In this document: positions 14,316 through 23,782 of the stretch, piece after piece
Layout of the letters: the number at the start of each line of letters is the position of its first letter
Position numbering within the stretch: the first letter of the stretch is position 1
Source: Hallerella succinigenes
GTDB taxonomy: Bacteria > Fibrobacterota > Fibrobacteria > Fibrobacterales > Fibrobacteraceae
NCBI RefSeq assembly: GCF_002797675.1
Contig: NZ_PGEX01000001.1
Coordinates: 1-64,000 of the forward strand
Reading direction: 5' to 3'
Length of the DNA: 64,000 nt
Position numbers and translations under genes: made by a program
The notes under the pieces: generated by a model
The model's input: only the letters and a program-made list of their open reading frames with translations
What the model was told of the DNA's origin: nothing
The model's database searches: none

Positions 14316-15413
14316 TTAATGCAACGCATTTCCAAGACATTCAACAACTACGCCATTTCCTTTTTCATTACAGAACAGACGCATGGCGCTGCCGTCGGCC
14401 CAGGCATCGCATTCATTACTCCAAGGATGGTTACCCTTCACAAGCTTGTAATCAAGCCGGCGAATATTCTTTACCTTTCCGCTCAAAAAGAACGCACACA
14501 AATCATCAATACGTTCATTGACGATTTTTTTTCGGAATGCATCCAGCCCTTCTACTGACTTGCGAAACTTTTCACCCTCTCGGACTAAATCGCATACAAA
14601 TGTATGAACTTTCTCCCCGTACAGTTCTTGCTTTGCGCTTTCCCAGGCGATTTGCCCCCACGGGGTAAACTGGCCGTTTCGCACCCACAAGGAATTGAGC
14701 CGTTCCGGATTCTTTGGCGGAATTCCCAGAGAAACGCGACGATAGTCATTGAAGTTCTGGCGGATCGTTTCGATTTCTTCCCAGCGCACGGGGAGGTGCG
14801 GCATCGAGAGGATTTCGCTGTGACCTTCGAACAGGTAAATCGTTTCGTCGGCAAGGAACTGTCCAAGAATTTGCATAAAACCGGAGACCGACTTGAATCC
14901 GCCCGCCACATTGAATACATACTTTTCGTTGGAACTTCTCTGTTCAGGAGAAGGAATGTTGGCAAACGCCCATTCCGCAAGCGAGGCAAGCCCCTTTTCG
15001 AAATTTTCGAGCGAAGATGTTGAAAGAGAATCGATCTTCTGAAGTTGCACACTCATGTAGCCGTGGTGCGTGAGCCATTCTTCGACAAGCGAAGCGGCAT
15101 TTGCTCCAAGAACAGTGTCTGTGTGCAACAAGAAGCACAAGCATTCCGATGCGGGGATCTTGTTCTTTTCTTGCCAGCTGAGCAGGCTGTTCAGTTCTGC
15201 CGATTTCGCGCGGGCATCGGCAATAGAGTAATTCTGCCATTCTTCTATCAACGAATCGTAATGCGCATCGATTTTTTCTTTTGCTCCCGGCAAAAGTTCA
15301 TCTTCGTTGCGGGCATTGCTATTCTTGATAATCAAGTCATTCAGTTCCGGATCCTTACGGGCAGGATTCGTAAACGTACTCGTACCACAGGTAGTATAGA
15401 TAAAGTATTGCAT
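14316..15413 (-). CDS. CARF protein, possible CARF-RelE effector
   Basis: The 365-residue product starts MQYFIYTTCGTSTFT, the first strand and nucleotide-contact loop of APE2256/TIGR02619-type CARF domains. A second CARF motif is NVAGGFKSVSGFMQIL. The ATG at 15413 is preferred to a GTG five codons upstream that overlaps the GGAG. The last ~45 residues (with ECDAWADGSAMRLFC and VVVECLGNALH) look like the strands of a RelE-type toxin, as in Cami1 mRNA interferases. I see no HEPN R-x4-6-H signature. If this is correct, it cuts mRNA when cyclic oligoadenylate is present. The RelE call is tentative. Confidence 0.75.
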   Translation of the reverse strand: MQYFIYTTCGTSTFTNPARKDPELNDLIIKNSNARNEDELLPGAKEKIDAHYDSLIEEWQNYSIADARAKSAELNSLLSWQEKNKIPASECLCFLLHTDTVLGANAASLVEEWLTHHGYMSVQLQKIDSLSTSSLENFEKGLASLAEWAFANIPSPEQRSSNEKYVFNVAGGFKSVSGFMQILGQFLADETIYLFEGHSEILSMPHLPVRWEEIETIRQNFNDYRRVSLGIPPKNPERLNSLWVRNGQFTPWGQIAWESAKQELYGEKVHTFVCDLVREGEKFRKSVEGLDAFRKKIVNERIDDLCAFFLSGKVKNIRRLDYKLVKGNHPWSNECDAWADGSAMRLFCNEKGNGVVVECLGNALH

Positions 15414-15488
15414 AGTTGTCAGCAGCACTCCTTAACGACTCGCTCTGTTCAATACAGAAAAATTAAAACTAGGATGCGGGACATGGTG

Positions 15489-17750
15489 TTAATAACTGTA
15501 TTTATCCTTACGAAGTTCTTTTGCTCGTTTTAGACTTTCAGCATTTGAACTGGTATTGGGGCCATGATTGTCAAAAACACGCCCTGTCAAATCAGACGGA
15601 TGTGGAGGATCTTCATCCCCATCACTTTCTAAATCGTAGCAATACAACAGCTGATTATCTGCAGTAATATCAGGCAATTTCTGATACCATCGTCCTGCTT
15701 GCGTATGATTCATAAACCATTGAAGTCCACTACGCTGAACAGAATTTCTGCTACTGACCTTTATTGCACGAGGATACCGCATCATCGTCACAGGTTCCTG
15801 TGACTTTTTATACCATTCAACACGTCCTGTAATCGTTTCTATCGGAGCGATAGCATTCAAATCAATTGAATCACCATTTTCATCGAAGGCATCCATCTGA
15901 GTCACCTTGCAGTGTCCTAAACCAAGCGGTTTTCCACCGCCCAATTTCCAATCAACCTTGCATGCAGTCACTAGCAACGACAATTCTTTTTCAGACAAAG
16001 CACGGAAACTTATTTTCAATCGTCCCTTTTGTCCAGACTTCAGCAAATCAACAGTCTTGACAATAGACTGTTCACCAAATGGTTTCATACGTTTGCATTG
16101 TTCGTCAAAAACGCCCTGAATATCGTAGAGCCAAGGTTGTTCTCCATCAGCAGCATTTCGATAAACTTTGTAACCATTCAGCCCTTTTTCCGTTCTATAA
16201 AACGCAATGCATCCAGGATGAGGCTGTGCTAACGGAGCCAGTTGAATAGCTTCATCGAGGCCACCCACAGCAGCCCCTTCAAATACAAGATTATGGCAAC
16301 GCACCCGTGACGCAAACGAAATGCCATCCTTATTTTCACTAACCATGCCGAACACGTCCGTAACCATATCAACTTTATTGTCAGAGTTCATTGAATCCGG
16401 CCACAAATACTTCGGTAAAATAGAATCCATTCTATGACTTGAATCACCACCTCGACCCCAACGAGCCCACTGAAGTGATTTCGCCGAAGCATCGTCACCT
16501 AGCTCAAGCCACACCAAGTCACCACCAAACAGATTTGGGTGAACCCCATTGCGATTCTGCCCTAGATAATCCCCCCACTTTTTAGCAACAACAGTTTCGG
16601 GATCGGAATCGTTTTTGAGGAACATGGCTTCCATTCCTCTTGTTTTCAAATCAAAACGATTTTTGTACCAATTACATTCAACATAATATCGAGAATGCTT
16701 TCTATCACACTGCTTACTGACAGAAGTGATATTCATCGGCGAATCAATCCAAATTTCTCTATTATTCCTATCATTCAAGTTAATACCAGCTTGCATCGCC
16801 AATTTTCGCAAAGCGTCACCATTCACCTTGGGAAATAAAGGTTCGCCCTCAGCATTTTTCACCTTTGTCAAGTTCGCCGCAACACGTGGACCACTTAATT
16901 TCAATTTCCACGGAGTTTCCGAAGACCTTTTCTGCGCCAATTTGGTCAAATCTTCATTAACATACAAATACTTGACCTCTTTATCTTTTTGAGGTCTGAA
17001 ATCATCTATTTCCAAATTGTTATCCCGAAACAACTCACTCAGAGCCCCCAGTGAAACCATTTTCGTTATTCCACGCTGGATTTTTCCATCGTGAGAAGAA
17101 TCTCCCGATTCCACCACTTCAGCAAGTTCCGTTTTCTTGGCGCCATTTTTGCCCAAAACATTCATCGACAAGTCTCGTCTCTGGCATAGCCACATATCCT
17201 TGTCCATATAGCCAAGCGTTCCACCACTCAGAATGGTCATCAACGTCCGCAGACTACCGCGAACAGAAGTTGCAGGGACAACGACATCATTACCTATCTT
17301 TAACGCCTTATACTTAAAGTGTTTTCCTTCTTCTTTCTTGTTTTCGGAATCCATTGAAAGAAGTGGCGAAGCAGTTTCAACAGTCAGGTTCAAAACACCC
17401 GTATAACGCTTTTCGGTCGTGTTTTCATCCACCGTCAAAAACGAAGGATTATGGCGCTCTGGAGATTTATCCGGGAATGGGATAAATGTGTATGGATTAT
17501 AAAACTCACTACCATAAGTCCTTACAGACTCATCTGTTTGCTTAAATTTTTCCTCTCGAGGGCGACGTTCTTGCGGGCGAGCATTCCAGCCCGAACCACG
17601 TTGGTCATTATTCCGAAAACCTCCTAAGCGATCATACTGAGAACGACGTTCATTTCTATCTCTAGGCGGATTATTAGCTTTAGATGTTTCGGCATTTTTT
17701 CCAGCACGATTCATTATCTTGTTCATGTTCAGCTTTGATAAATCACGCAT
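15489..17750 (-). CDS. RAMP protein, TIGR03986 type
   Basis: The 753-residue RAMP has a disordered, Arg/Asn-rich N-terminus (about 1-75), then YNPYTFIPFPDK, the entry motif of TIGR03986 CRISPR RAMPs. ATSVRGSLRTLMTIL follows, and the glycine-rich loop GGGKPLGLGHCKV is near residue 620. Such proteins form part of the crRNA-bound backbone in type III complexes. It starts 2 bp before the previous gene ends. The basic N-terminal tail could bind RNA. Confidence 0.85.
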   Translation of the reverse strand: MRDLSKLNMNKIMNRAGKNAETSKANNPPRDRNERRSQYDRLGGFRNNDQRGSGWNARPQERRPREEKFKQTDESVRTYGSEFYNPYTFIPFPDKSPERHNPSFLTVDENTTEKRYTGVLNLTVETASPLLSMDSENKKEEGKHFKYKALKIGNDVVVPATSVRGSLRTLMTILSGGTLGYMDKDMWLCQRRDLSMNVLGKNGAKKTELAEVVESGDSSHDGKIQRGITKMVSLGALSELFRDNNLEIDDFRPQKDKEVKYLYVNEDLTKLAQKRSSETPWKLKLSGPRVAANLTKVKNAEGEPLFPKVNGDALRKLAMQAGINLNDRNNREIWIDSPMNITSVSKQCDRKHSRYYVECNWYKNRFDLKTRGMEAMFLKNDSDPETVVAKKWGDYLGQNRNGVHPNLFGGDLVWLELGDDASAKSLQWARWGRGGDSSHRMDSILPKYLWPDSMNSDNKVDMVTDVFGMVSENKDGISFASRVRCHNLVFEGAAVGGLDEAIQLAPLAQPHPGCIAFYRTEKGLNGYKVYRNAADGEQPWLYDIQGVFDEQCKRMKPFGEQSIVKTVDLLKSGQKGRLKISFRALSEKELSLLVTACKVDWKLGGGKPLGLGHCKVTQMDAFDENGDSIDLNAIAPIETITGRVEWYKKSQEPVTMMRYPRAIKVSSRNSVQRSGLQWFMNHTQAGRWYQKLPDITADNQLLYCYDLESDGDEDPPHPSDLTGRVFDNHGPNTSSNAESLKRAKELRKDKYSY

Positions 17751-17752
17751 AA

Positions 17753-19015
17753 TTACACCTCCGCCTTTTGCACACCGAGTTCTGCAATATCAGACTCGAT
17801 TTTATTTTTCAGTTCATCCCAGTTTTCAATTTCAAGCAAGCCACTTGCCTTGCTACTGCCGATAGAGATAATGCCCAAATGGATTGCAAGTAGCGTTTTT
17901 TTGAGCCATTCAAGTTCCTTAGCATTCGGAGCAACCACTGAAACATTCATTTCAAAAGCACAATTTCCGACTAGCACCTTACTAAAAAACAATGCCCCCT
18001 GCACTGTGCCACCCGAGAAACGGTCAACCGCAACGTGTGCGCGACTTTGCTCGCAATTTTCCTTCGGATTGGACAAGCAGTAAGCATCAGTGAAGTGAAT
18101 TCGTCCACGTTTTTTTAGTGTACCGAACAAATCCAGAATCGGTTCTTCACCGGCACCATCTTTTACAGCAAGGCGGGTCATCCACGAACGGATTACACCC
18201 CTAAAGGACGAACCCGGAATTCGCCATTTCTTTGTGCCGTTGGCTTCGTAGACATATTGCGGAGCACAGGTATCGCCATCCAGGTTTTTACCATAGCCCA
18301 CAGAAATGTCTTCACCACGAGGGATTTTGAACATTACTTTATAGTTCTTTACGAACTGCGTTGATTCGGCGCCAAAAGAAACAGGAGCGCATCCAGAAAG
18401 ATTTGGTTCCAAACCACTTCGGTCTGCATAGCGGACATCCTGCCACTTGGCAAAGCCATCTACCGTGGAACAATCAAACGCATAACATTTAACATCGCTT
18501 GCATCCATACGGCCAATACCACGATTACGGTTACCGCCTAACAGCAGTGTTGTCGCAAAGACACCTTCCAACGCACGCAAAATATTTTCAGCAGGTTGTT
18601 CATCTCGGGGAATTACATATATCAGCAACTGACCTTTCGTCTGTGGTGGCAACATTTCAACACCAAACAAAGCAGTATCAGCAACCGAGCCTGTCTTGCG
18701 ATCCACCTGATTGTGCATTCTTGTTTCCGGAGTCTGTTCTCCCGCATTGAGAACCACATCCGCCACAACAATCTGCGAAACCTTAAAATCATTCTTGCCT
18801 TCAAGTTTGTCGCCAAACCAGAAACAAATTGATTTATCAGGCACACCTGCTTCTCGTAAACCATTACGCAATACGCCTGCAAGCGAGGTTCCGCGAAGTA
18901 CCGGCAAGCCCTCACCATTACGAGCAATCTCTATCGCATTTGCCCCACGACTTTCACCAGCCGCAAGGCCCTCGGGAAATTTAACGACACCAGAAATCCT
19001 ATAATACTTGCCCAT
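17753..19015 (-). CDS. Double Cas7 (Csm3-like) RAMP
   Basis: The 420-residue protein carries two Cas7-type RAMP domains in tandem. The first has RGTSLAGVLRNGLRE, NQVDRKTGSV and the loop GGNRNRGIGR. The second has PGSSFRGVIRSWM, VAVDRFSGGTVQGALFF and GSSKASGLLEIEN. The aspartates in VDRKTG and VDRFSGG are where the target-RNA-cutting residue of Csm3/Cas7 lies, so both domains could cut RNA at the usual spacing. Backbone subunit of the complex. Confidence 0.85.
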   Translation of the reverse strand: MGKYYRISGVVKFPEGLAAGESRGANAIEIARNGEGLPVLRGTSLAGVLRNGLREAGVPDKSICFWFGDKLEGKNDFKVSQIVVADVVLNAGEQTPETRMHNQVDRKTGSVADTALFGVEMLPPQTKGQLLIYVIPRDEQPAENILRALEGVFATTLLLGGNRNRGIGRMDASDVKCYAFDCSTVDGFAKWQDVRYADRSGLEPNLSGCAPVSFGAESTQFVKNYKVMFKIPRGEDISVGYGKNLDGDTCAPQYVYEANGTKKWRIPGSSFRGVIRSWMTRLAVKDGAGEEPILDLFGTLKKRGRIHFTDAYCLSNPKENCEQSRAHVAVDRFSGGTVQGALFFSKVLVGNCAFEMNVSVVAPNAKELEWLKKTLLAIHLGIISIGSSKASGLLEIENWDELKNKIESDIAELGVQKAEV

Positions 19016-19018
19016 ATT

Positions 19019-21016
19019 CTATTCCTCCGCGACTCTGAGATCATGCCAAACATTCAAAGCTGCCTTGACATAGGCCGAATCCTTTTCCAGAAGCGTTTCA
19101 ATATCTTCCATCACAAACTTCCAACGGTCCCAAATGTTATCAGGTCGATGCAACTGCTTGTCGAAATACGCTTTTACCTCGACTTTATCAGCAGTTTTGT
19201 CTGCCGCAATTCGGCAAATCAATTGCGAAATCTGGCTTGCACTCAGCGGATTGCCGCTTCGCTGCGATGTTTTCCACAAGAGCCAGCCTTCCTTAGCAGC
19301 ATCATTCGCTGATGCAACCGTTTTCTTTTCCGGATTCGGAATGTAACGGCTCTTCGCAATACTGGGGTGCGGAAGAACAGCACCAAAGCCGCGTTCCTTG
19401 CCGCCACCGATTCCCTTCAAAAATTTTTCACACAGGTTGTCAGGAATTTGCCTTAGGCTAAACACGGAACCCGGAGCAATCACCCTTTCAGCCTTTTGCA
19501 GACCGTTTTTATGACGGTTCCAACCGAAAAGGATACGAATAGAAGCAGAAGCCTTTTCAACCTCGCCCCAACCGGCACGTTCCACCATAGTTTTCAAAAT
19601 TTCATCAGCAGATTCTGCGGTAATGTCAGAATCCACAAGAATAGGAGACTGCACGATAAATGCAGGGACTATCTTGTTATCCTTACTGGTCCTCGGCAAT
19701 TCAACTGGCAAGGAGTCAACTTTTTCAACAAAGAGCTTACCTGTTCCACGAACCGTTCTTGCCTTGCCTATGGACACAACAGGATCCGTTCCAGGATTCT
19801 TTTCGTTGCCAAGCACATTTTCAAGCAAGCGGAACGCTTTTTCGGGCATCGCGGCAAAACCGACAAAACGCTTTTCGGCTAAGGATTCTATCGTGTAAAA
19901 AGCCCTTTCGTCATCAGAGGCGCCACCGTTTACAACACCATGGGCCGACAAATGGCGGGCCATATCGCCCGAACGCCAAAGAGTGACCTTGTCCGTTCCA
20001 CAAGCAATCAACACGCCATCTGCCGATTTAATCGGTGCATTCTTGGGACACTTTTCCCATTGAAAAGGTTCTATCATCTCGTCACAGAAATTGTAGGTAT
20101 CGTTCGCATTGGCGAGCTTACTTATCTTGTGCGAGGCAGACGCCCATACAGAATAGCAACCATCAAATCCAGGAACATTCGGAATAGGAAGCATCGGCCA
20201 CGTCCTAAAATTTTCAGATTCAAACGCGGCCGTCGCTACAGCCGGATTCAGCGAATTGATCTTGGTCAAAATACAACCCTGTACCGCGCTTGCGGGAATC
20301 GCAAAACCAGAAACAATCGTGTTGTTACCTACAATGGGAAGTTCCGGTACGCAAATAGACGAATCGGCAACAAAGGACAGCTTGACAAAAACCGTTTCGT
20401 CGTTACCGACCGTGCAGCATTCCGATGAAGACGATTCTTGAACAGCAAAATCGTTCAGTGCGAGTAGTTCACGAAGGACCATTCCCGGAGTTCTCTTTTC
20501 GTCCGCAATCGAAACTACACAGGCTCCCGCCCCACGATTGCGTGAGCCGCCCACTTCGAACACGGAAAGCAGAGAATAACGAACAAGCAAATCGACGAAT
20601 TTCGAATCCACATTCAGATGGACATGCCCGCTGAACTTGCTACCCGCCGAAATAGCCTCGTTGGTACGCAGCGAAGAATCCTTCGCCACGCCGTTCTCGT
20701 CTATCGCGGTTCGCGATATCAGCCTAGTGGCAGCTTCGCCGTCCACGCACGCATCGGTCACCGAGAAGAGCGCACCGTTTTCGCGCAGGGCCCCCGGCAC
20801 ACCAAATGCGTCCAGAATTTTTTTCTTCTTGTCATCAGAAACGAACCCGGGCAAATCTTTCACGACTTGACGCATCAGTCCCTTTATGTGCGAAGCCGGA
20901 ATCACGGGATTTCCGTCGACATTTCTTGCAACGAGACCATCTATCAAATCGGAGCCAAGTCCACTTGAAGTTTCCGCATCAGAAACCAACCGAATCGTAT
21001 AACTTAAATTCAGCAT
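19019..21016 (-). CDS. Csx10-like RAMP
   Basis: The 665-residue protein begins MLNLSYTIRLVSDAETSSG and continues with IPASHIKGLMRQ, the pattern of Csx10, the Cas5-like subunit of subtype III-D. There are two glycine-rich loops, GGSRNRGAG (about 170) and GGGKERGFGAVLP (about 555), so it spans two RAMP domains. The ATG at 21016 overlaps the Cas10 stop (TAATG), with AAGGAG 8 bp upstream. It probably caps the complex at the crRNA 5' tag. Confidence 0.8.
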   Translation of the reverse strand: MLNLSYTIRLVSDAETSSGLGSDLIDGLVARNVDGNPVIPASHIKGLMRQVVKDLPGFVSDDKKKKILDAFGVPGALRENGALFSVTDACVDGEAATRLISRTAIDENGVAKDSSLRTNEAISAGSKFSGHVHLNVDSKFVDLLVRYSLLSVFEVGGSRNRGAGACVVSIADEKRTPGMVLRELLALNDFAVQESSSSECCTVGNDETVFVKLSFVADSSICVPELPIVGNNTIVSGFAIPASAVQGCILTKINSLNPAVATAAFESENFRTWPMLPIPNVPGFDGCYSVWASASHKISKLANANDTYNFCDEMIEPFQWEKCPKNAPIKSADGVLIACGTDKVTLWRSGDMARHLSAHGVVNGGASDDERAFYTIESLAEKRFVGFAAMPEKAFRLLENVLGNEKNPGTDPVVSIGKARTVRGTGKLFVEKVDSLPVELPRTSKDNKIVPAFIVQSPILVDSDITAESADEILKTMVERAGWGEVEKASASIRILFGWNRHKNGLQKAERVIAPGSVFSLRQIPDNLCEKFLKGIGGGKERGFGAVLPHPSIAKSRYIPNPEKKTVASANDAAKEGWLLWKTSQRSGNPLSASQISQLICRIAADKTADKVEVKAYFDKQLHRPDNIWDRWKFVMEDIETLLEKDSAYVKAALNVWHDLRVAEE

Positions 21017-22566
21017 TATGCAGTCTCCTTTTTCATTCGCACATTTTCTTCGCACAGCTGAATGGCGTCAATCACCGGTGTCGAACGGGTGTCGCCCTCG
21101 TCTTTCCAGCACGACCGCCCGCCCAGTTCATAACCCGATTCGGCAAGGTCCTGCGCCAGGTTATGCCTCTTTGCAATGGACGCGACAAACGCCAGACGGT
21201 CATAAAAGCCCTTGCGCATTGCTGGCAGCACCTTATGCAACTGAGAACGAGCAATTCCAGCGGCATCGCCTTCCGACTTAGCAGCATACCTGCTCACCAG
21301 CGGCTCCACAACGGTTTCATAATCCTTCAGGGTATAGGGCCTTTGAGTCAGCTTAATCGTCATATTCAAATCCTTGTCATGGAACATCAGTTCGCGCTGA
21401 CGCCTTGCAGCAGGACTATCAATAACGGAGTCTGTTACAAATTCCCAGTCAAGGCAAGGTTCGGCCGGTTTTCCATCAACAGTCGTCTTTCTGCCTCGAC
21501 TTTTCGCACTCGCCAAAAGCGATTCGGCAAAGTCAATCGCCGTATGCAACGGGAGCGAGACCGGGCAGAACAGGACTCCCGCCGAGATCGTAATTTCGCC
21601 ACCTGTCGCAGGCCAAGCCTCAGGCGTTTTCTTTGAAAATTCGTTAAACTTCGCAATAACGGTCTTTACAAAAAGCATCGCATACGACACATGGCAAATC
21701 ACCGAAATATCGTCGCCACCAACAATAATTGGGCGAATCGGCAGAACGACATCCTCGCCCACCAGCGAACCGTCATCGTCCTTTGTTCCTGACCATGCAT
21801 CAATTACAGCAAGAATACCGGCCTTGGTCGCTTCGCGGGAGCAACAGTCAATCGCCTGACTCATAGTCCGCAACAATGCTGTCATTTTTTCGGGAGCTTC
21901 GCCCTTGAGCGATTCCGATTTCTTGCGCAATTGTGACCCCATGTCATTGCCATCCATGCAAATGACCGCCCAACGATTCCTGTTCCCCAAAGCCTTCGCG
22001 CCCTTGCGACCATCCTCGTCGTTGGCACCATTCTCAGCAAGAGCACTTACATTATGGAAAAACTGGCCGTCCTTGTAGCGTTCCAAATTCGCCGGCCATT
22101 GCATGCTCTTGAGTAAGTCGTTTTCGTACCAGCGGAAAGTCTTTTCTCCGCGCTTATACAGTCGTTTTTTCACAACCCAATGCGTATCGCCATTCGTTAC
22201 CGGATAAAGGCCGCTCGTCGGGCAGGGCTGCCCCTCCAAGGATTCAGGAATAAACGGATAGACCTCCGTGGCGTTACGGCTTGCCTCCAGATAATCTTCA
22301 TCTAGCCCAAATCGGATGTCCAGCCCAATCTTGTGAGCTTCTTCCATAATCATCTTTTTCAAGCTATCGCTCACCGCATCGCCATCGCAGGTAAATGTGC
22401 CCTTGCCGCCACCGGCATACAACAATTCACAGCCCGCACATTTCAGCGACGGGATCGTCACTCTATCAAACTGGTCGATCAGAGCGCTTCCGCCAATGAT
22501 ATATTTCAGTTTGGGAATCCTGAAAATGAAGGACTGAATTCCTCGGATATCGTAACAAAGGTACAT
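21016..22566 (-). CDS. cas10: Cas10, GGDD cyclase without HD domain
   Basis: The 516-residue Cas10 starts directly with the palm-type domain (YLCYDIRGIQSFIFRIP). It has VICMDGNDMG (201-210) and the cyclase motif GGDD (283-286, in IIVGGDDISVIC). There is no N-terminal HD nuclease, so DNA cutting by Cas10 is not expected and signalling by cyclic oligoadenylate should be its main output. That fits the two CARF effectors and ring nuclease downstream. The ATG at 22566 has AAGGA 7 bp upstream. First gene of the nine-gene operon. Confidence 0.95.
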   Translation of the reverse strand: MYLCYDIRGIQSFIFRIPKLKYIIGGSALIDQFDRVTIPSLKCAGCELLYAGGGKGTFTCDGDAVSDSLKKMIMEEAHKIGLDIRFGLDEDYLEASRNATEVYPFIPESLEGQPCPTSGLYPVTNGDTHWVVKKRLYKRGEKTFRWYENDLLKSMQWPANLERYKDGQFFHNVSALAENGANDEDGRKGAKALGNRNRWAVICMDGNDMGSQLRKKSESLKGEAPEKMTALLRTMSQAIDCCSREATKAGILAVIDAWSGTKDDDGSLVGEDVVLPIRPIIVGGDDISVICHVSYAMLFVKTVIAKFNEFSKKTPEAWPATGGEITISAGVLFCPVSLPLHTAIDFAESLLASAKSRGRKTTVDGKPAEPCLDWEFVTDSVIDSPAARRQRELMFHDKDLNMTIKLTQRPYTLKDYETVVEPLVSRYAAKSEGDAAGIARSQLHKVLPAMRKGFYDRLAFVASIAKRHNLAQDLAESGYELGGRSCWKDEGDTRSTPVIDAIQLCEENVRMKKETA

Positions 22567-22597
22567 ACCATTTCCTTTTTTAATTTACATTCAAAAA

Positions 22598-22627
22598 CAT
22601 ATACTAAAAATACAGAAATGTATACAA
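22598..22627 (-). promoter_or_regulatory. Candidate promoter of the cas operon
   Basis: On the minus strand TTGTAT and AGTATA-like hexamers are 16 bp apart, about 40-60 bp before cas10. Between them lies ATTTCTGTAT, a 10-mer also found in the cassette dyads. No sigma54 motif is present here. Confidence 0.4.
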
Positions 22628-22689
22628 ACACCTTATTTTTTTCAGAGCTCCACGTTATTCCAACCTGGGATATTCACACAAATGAACAT

Positions 22690-22704
22690 TGAACCCAAAA
22701 AGTT
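22690..22704. repeat. Solo IS end relic
   Basis: TGAACCCAAAAAGTT matches the first 15 bases of the right inverted repeat of the IS3-family element at 23218-24631. No transposase is nearby. Confidence 0.4.
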
Positions 22705-22782
22705 CCACTTTCTGAAACCCTGAAAATTTCAATCTGTAGAGAACTTACTGCCAAGAGTATATTTGCTTAAAAAGAATACCCT

Positions 22783-23099
22783 ATGGCAAAATCTGAAACT
22801 TTCACATTCGTTTGCGACAAATGCCAAATTGAGACTGAACTGCCTAAATTTCTCGTAAACACAATGCAGACTGTCCTTTCTGTGGGGTCCGGCAGAATCC
22901 ACCCATTGACGAGGTTCAGAAGAATATCAAATTTTCCATCTACACATTCATCGATGATTACGGCATGGATTTTGTCATCGACACCATTCGAAACATTAAA
23001 ATTGAAGAAGGCTTTAACCATTCCCCACTCCCCTTTGTGTGCGGCGATTTTGCGATAGAGTCGTACCTTGTCAACTCGGCGTATCCATTTAACATTTAG
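22783..23099 (+). pseudogene. Frameshifted zinc-ribbon protein
   Basis: The frame opens MAKSETFTFVCDKCQIETEL. A frame change near 22855-22863 then leads into ADCPFCGVRQNPPID and a tail ending GDFAIESYLVNSAYPFNI at a TAG (23097-23099). The CxxC and CPFCG pairs would make a zinc ribbon of about 105 residues. Read either way the gene is broken. It is divergent from the cas operon. I do not recognise the family. Confidence 0.6.
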
Positions 23100-23163
23100 T
23101 AATATACAAAATGTTAAACAAAAAAAATCAACAGGAAATATGAACATAACAAAAACAGTGACC
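23088..23163. repeat. Third palindrome plus 45 bp of shared flank
   Basis: The 31-bp palindrome (one mismatch) and the following ~45 bp match 1274-1350, the upstream side of the decayed ATPase. Here no ATPase gene is attached, and the zinc-ribbon relic ends inside the palindrome. Confidence 0.75.
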
Positions 23164-23254
23164 CCACCAGCCTAGCCGGCGGTTTTGAATACATACAAAA
23201 AAGACCCGCAGTTGATGTGAACCCCGAAAGTTGGACACAACTTTCGGGGTTTTC

Positions 23255-23782
23255 ATGTACCAGAAACACACAAAAGAAGAATGGGCCAAGGCCTATGAAC
23301 TTCACAAGGATGGTTACGACTCTCCGTCAATCTCAAGGTTGACAGGTCTGGAACTGTCCGAAATTAAGCGCCATATCCGGCTTTACCGACAGACCGGCTG
23401 TTGGCAGACTGAAAGGAAAACGAATGTTCGGTCAACTCCTGCCTTGAGGAGGACTGTCATCGACGCGGTCGTCAAGAAATCTCTATCTTATGCGGAAGTT
23501 ATCGCCAAGTACAGCATAAGTTTTACCAGCCTGAGTTCCTGGCTGCGGAAATACCGTCATGGCGGATACGAAGAACTGCTAGCTACCAAGCCGAGAGGGA
23601 GACCACCCAAGATGAACAAGGCCAAGCCGAAATGGACAACGGGAATGAGCGAGATTGAACGCCTCAGGGAAGAAAATGAGTATCTAAAAGCGGAGAACGC
23701 CTACCTAAAAAAATTAAAGGCCCTAGACCAGGAAGAAAGTGCCGAGATGTTCGGTATAGGGCCCAAGTCGTCCGCGAACTGA
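23255..23782 (+). CDS. IS3-family OrfA
   Basis: The 175-residue protein has two helix-turn-helix segments (around SPSISRLTGLELSEIKRHI and SYAEVIAKYSISFTSLSSW) and a C-terminal coiled coil (ERLREENEYLKAENAYLKKL). An A7 run at 23708-23714 is a likely -1 frameshift site for an OrfAB fusion. Confidence 0.85.
   Translation: MYQKHTKEEWAKAYELHKDGYDSPSISRLTGLELSEIKRHIRLYRQTGCWQTERKTNVRSTPALRRTVIDAVVKKSLSYAEVIAKYSISFTSLSSWLRKYRHGGYEELLATKPRGRPPKMNKAKPKWTTGMSEIERLREENEYLKAENAYLKKLKALDQEESAEMFGIGPKSSAN

Noticed and set aside
14316-15413. Csm6/Csx1 HEPN nuclease
   Set aside because: The CARF domain fits, but I find no R-x4-6-H motif in the C-terminal half.
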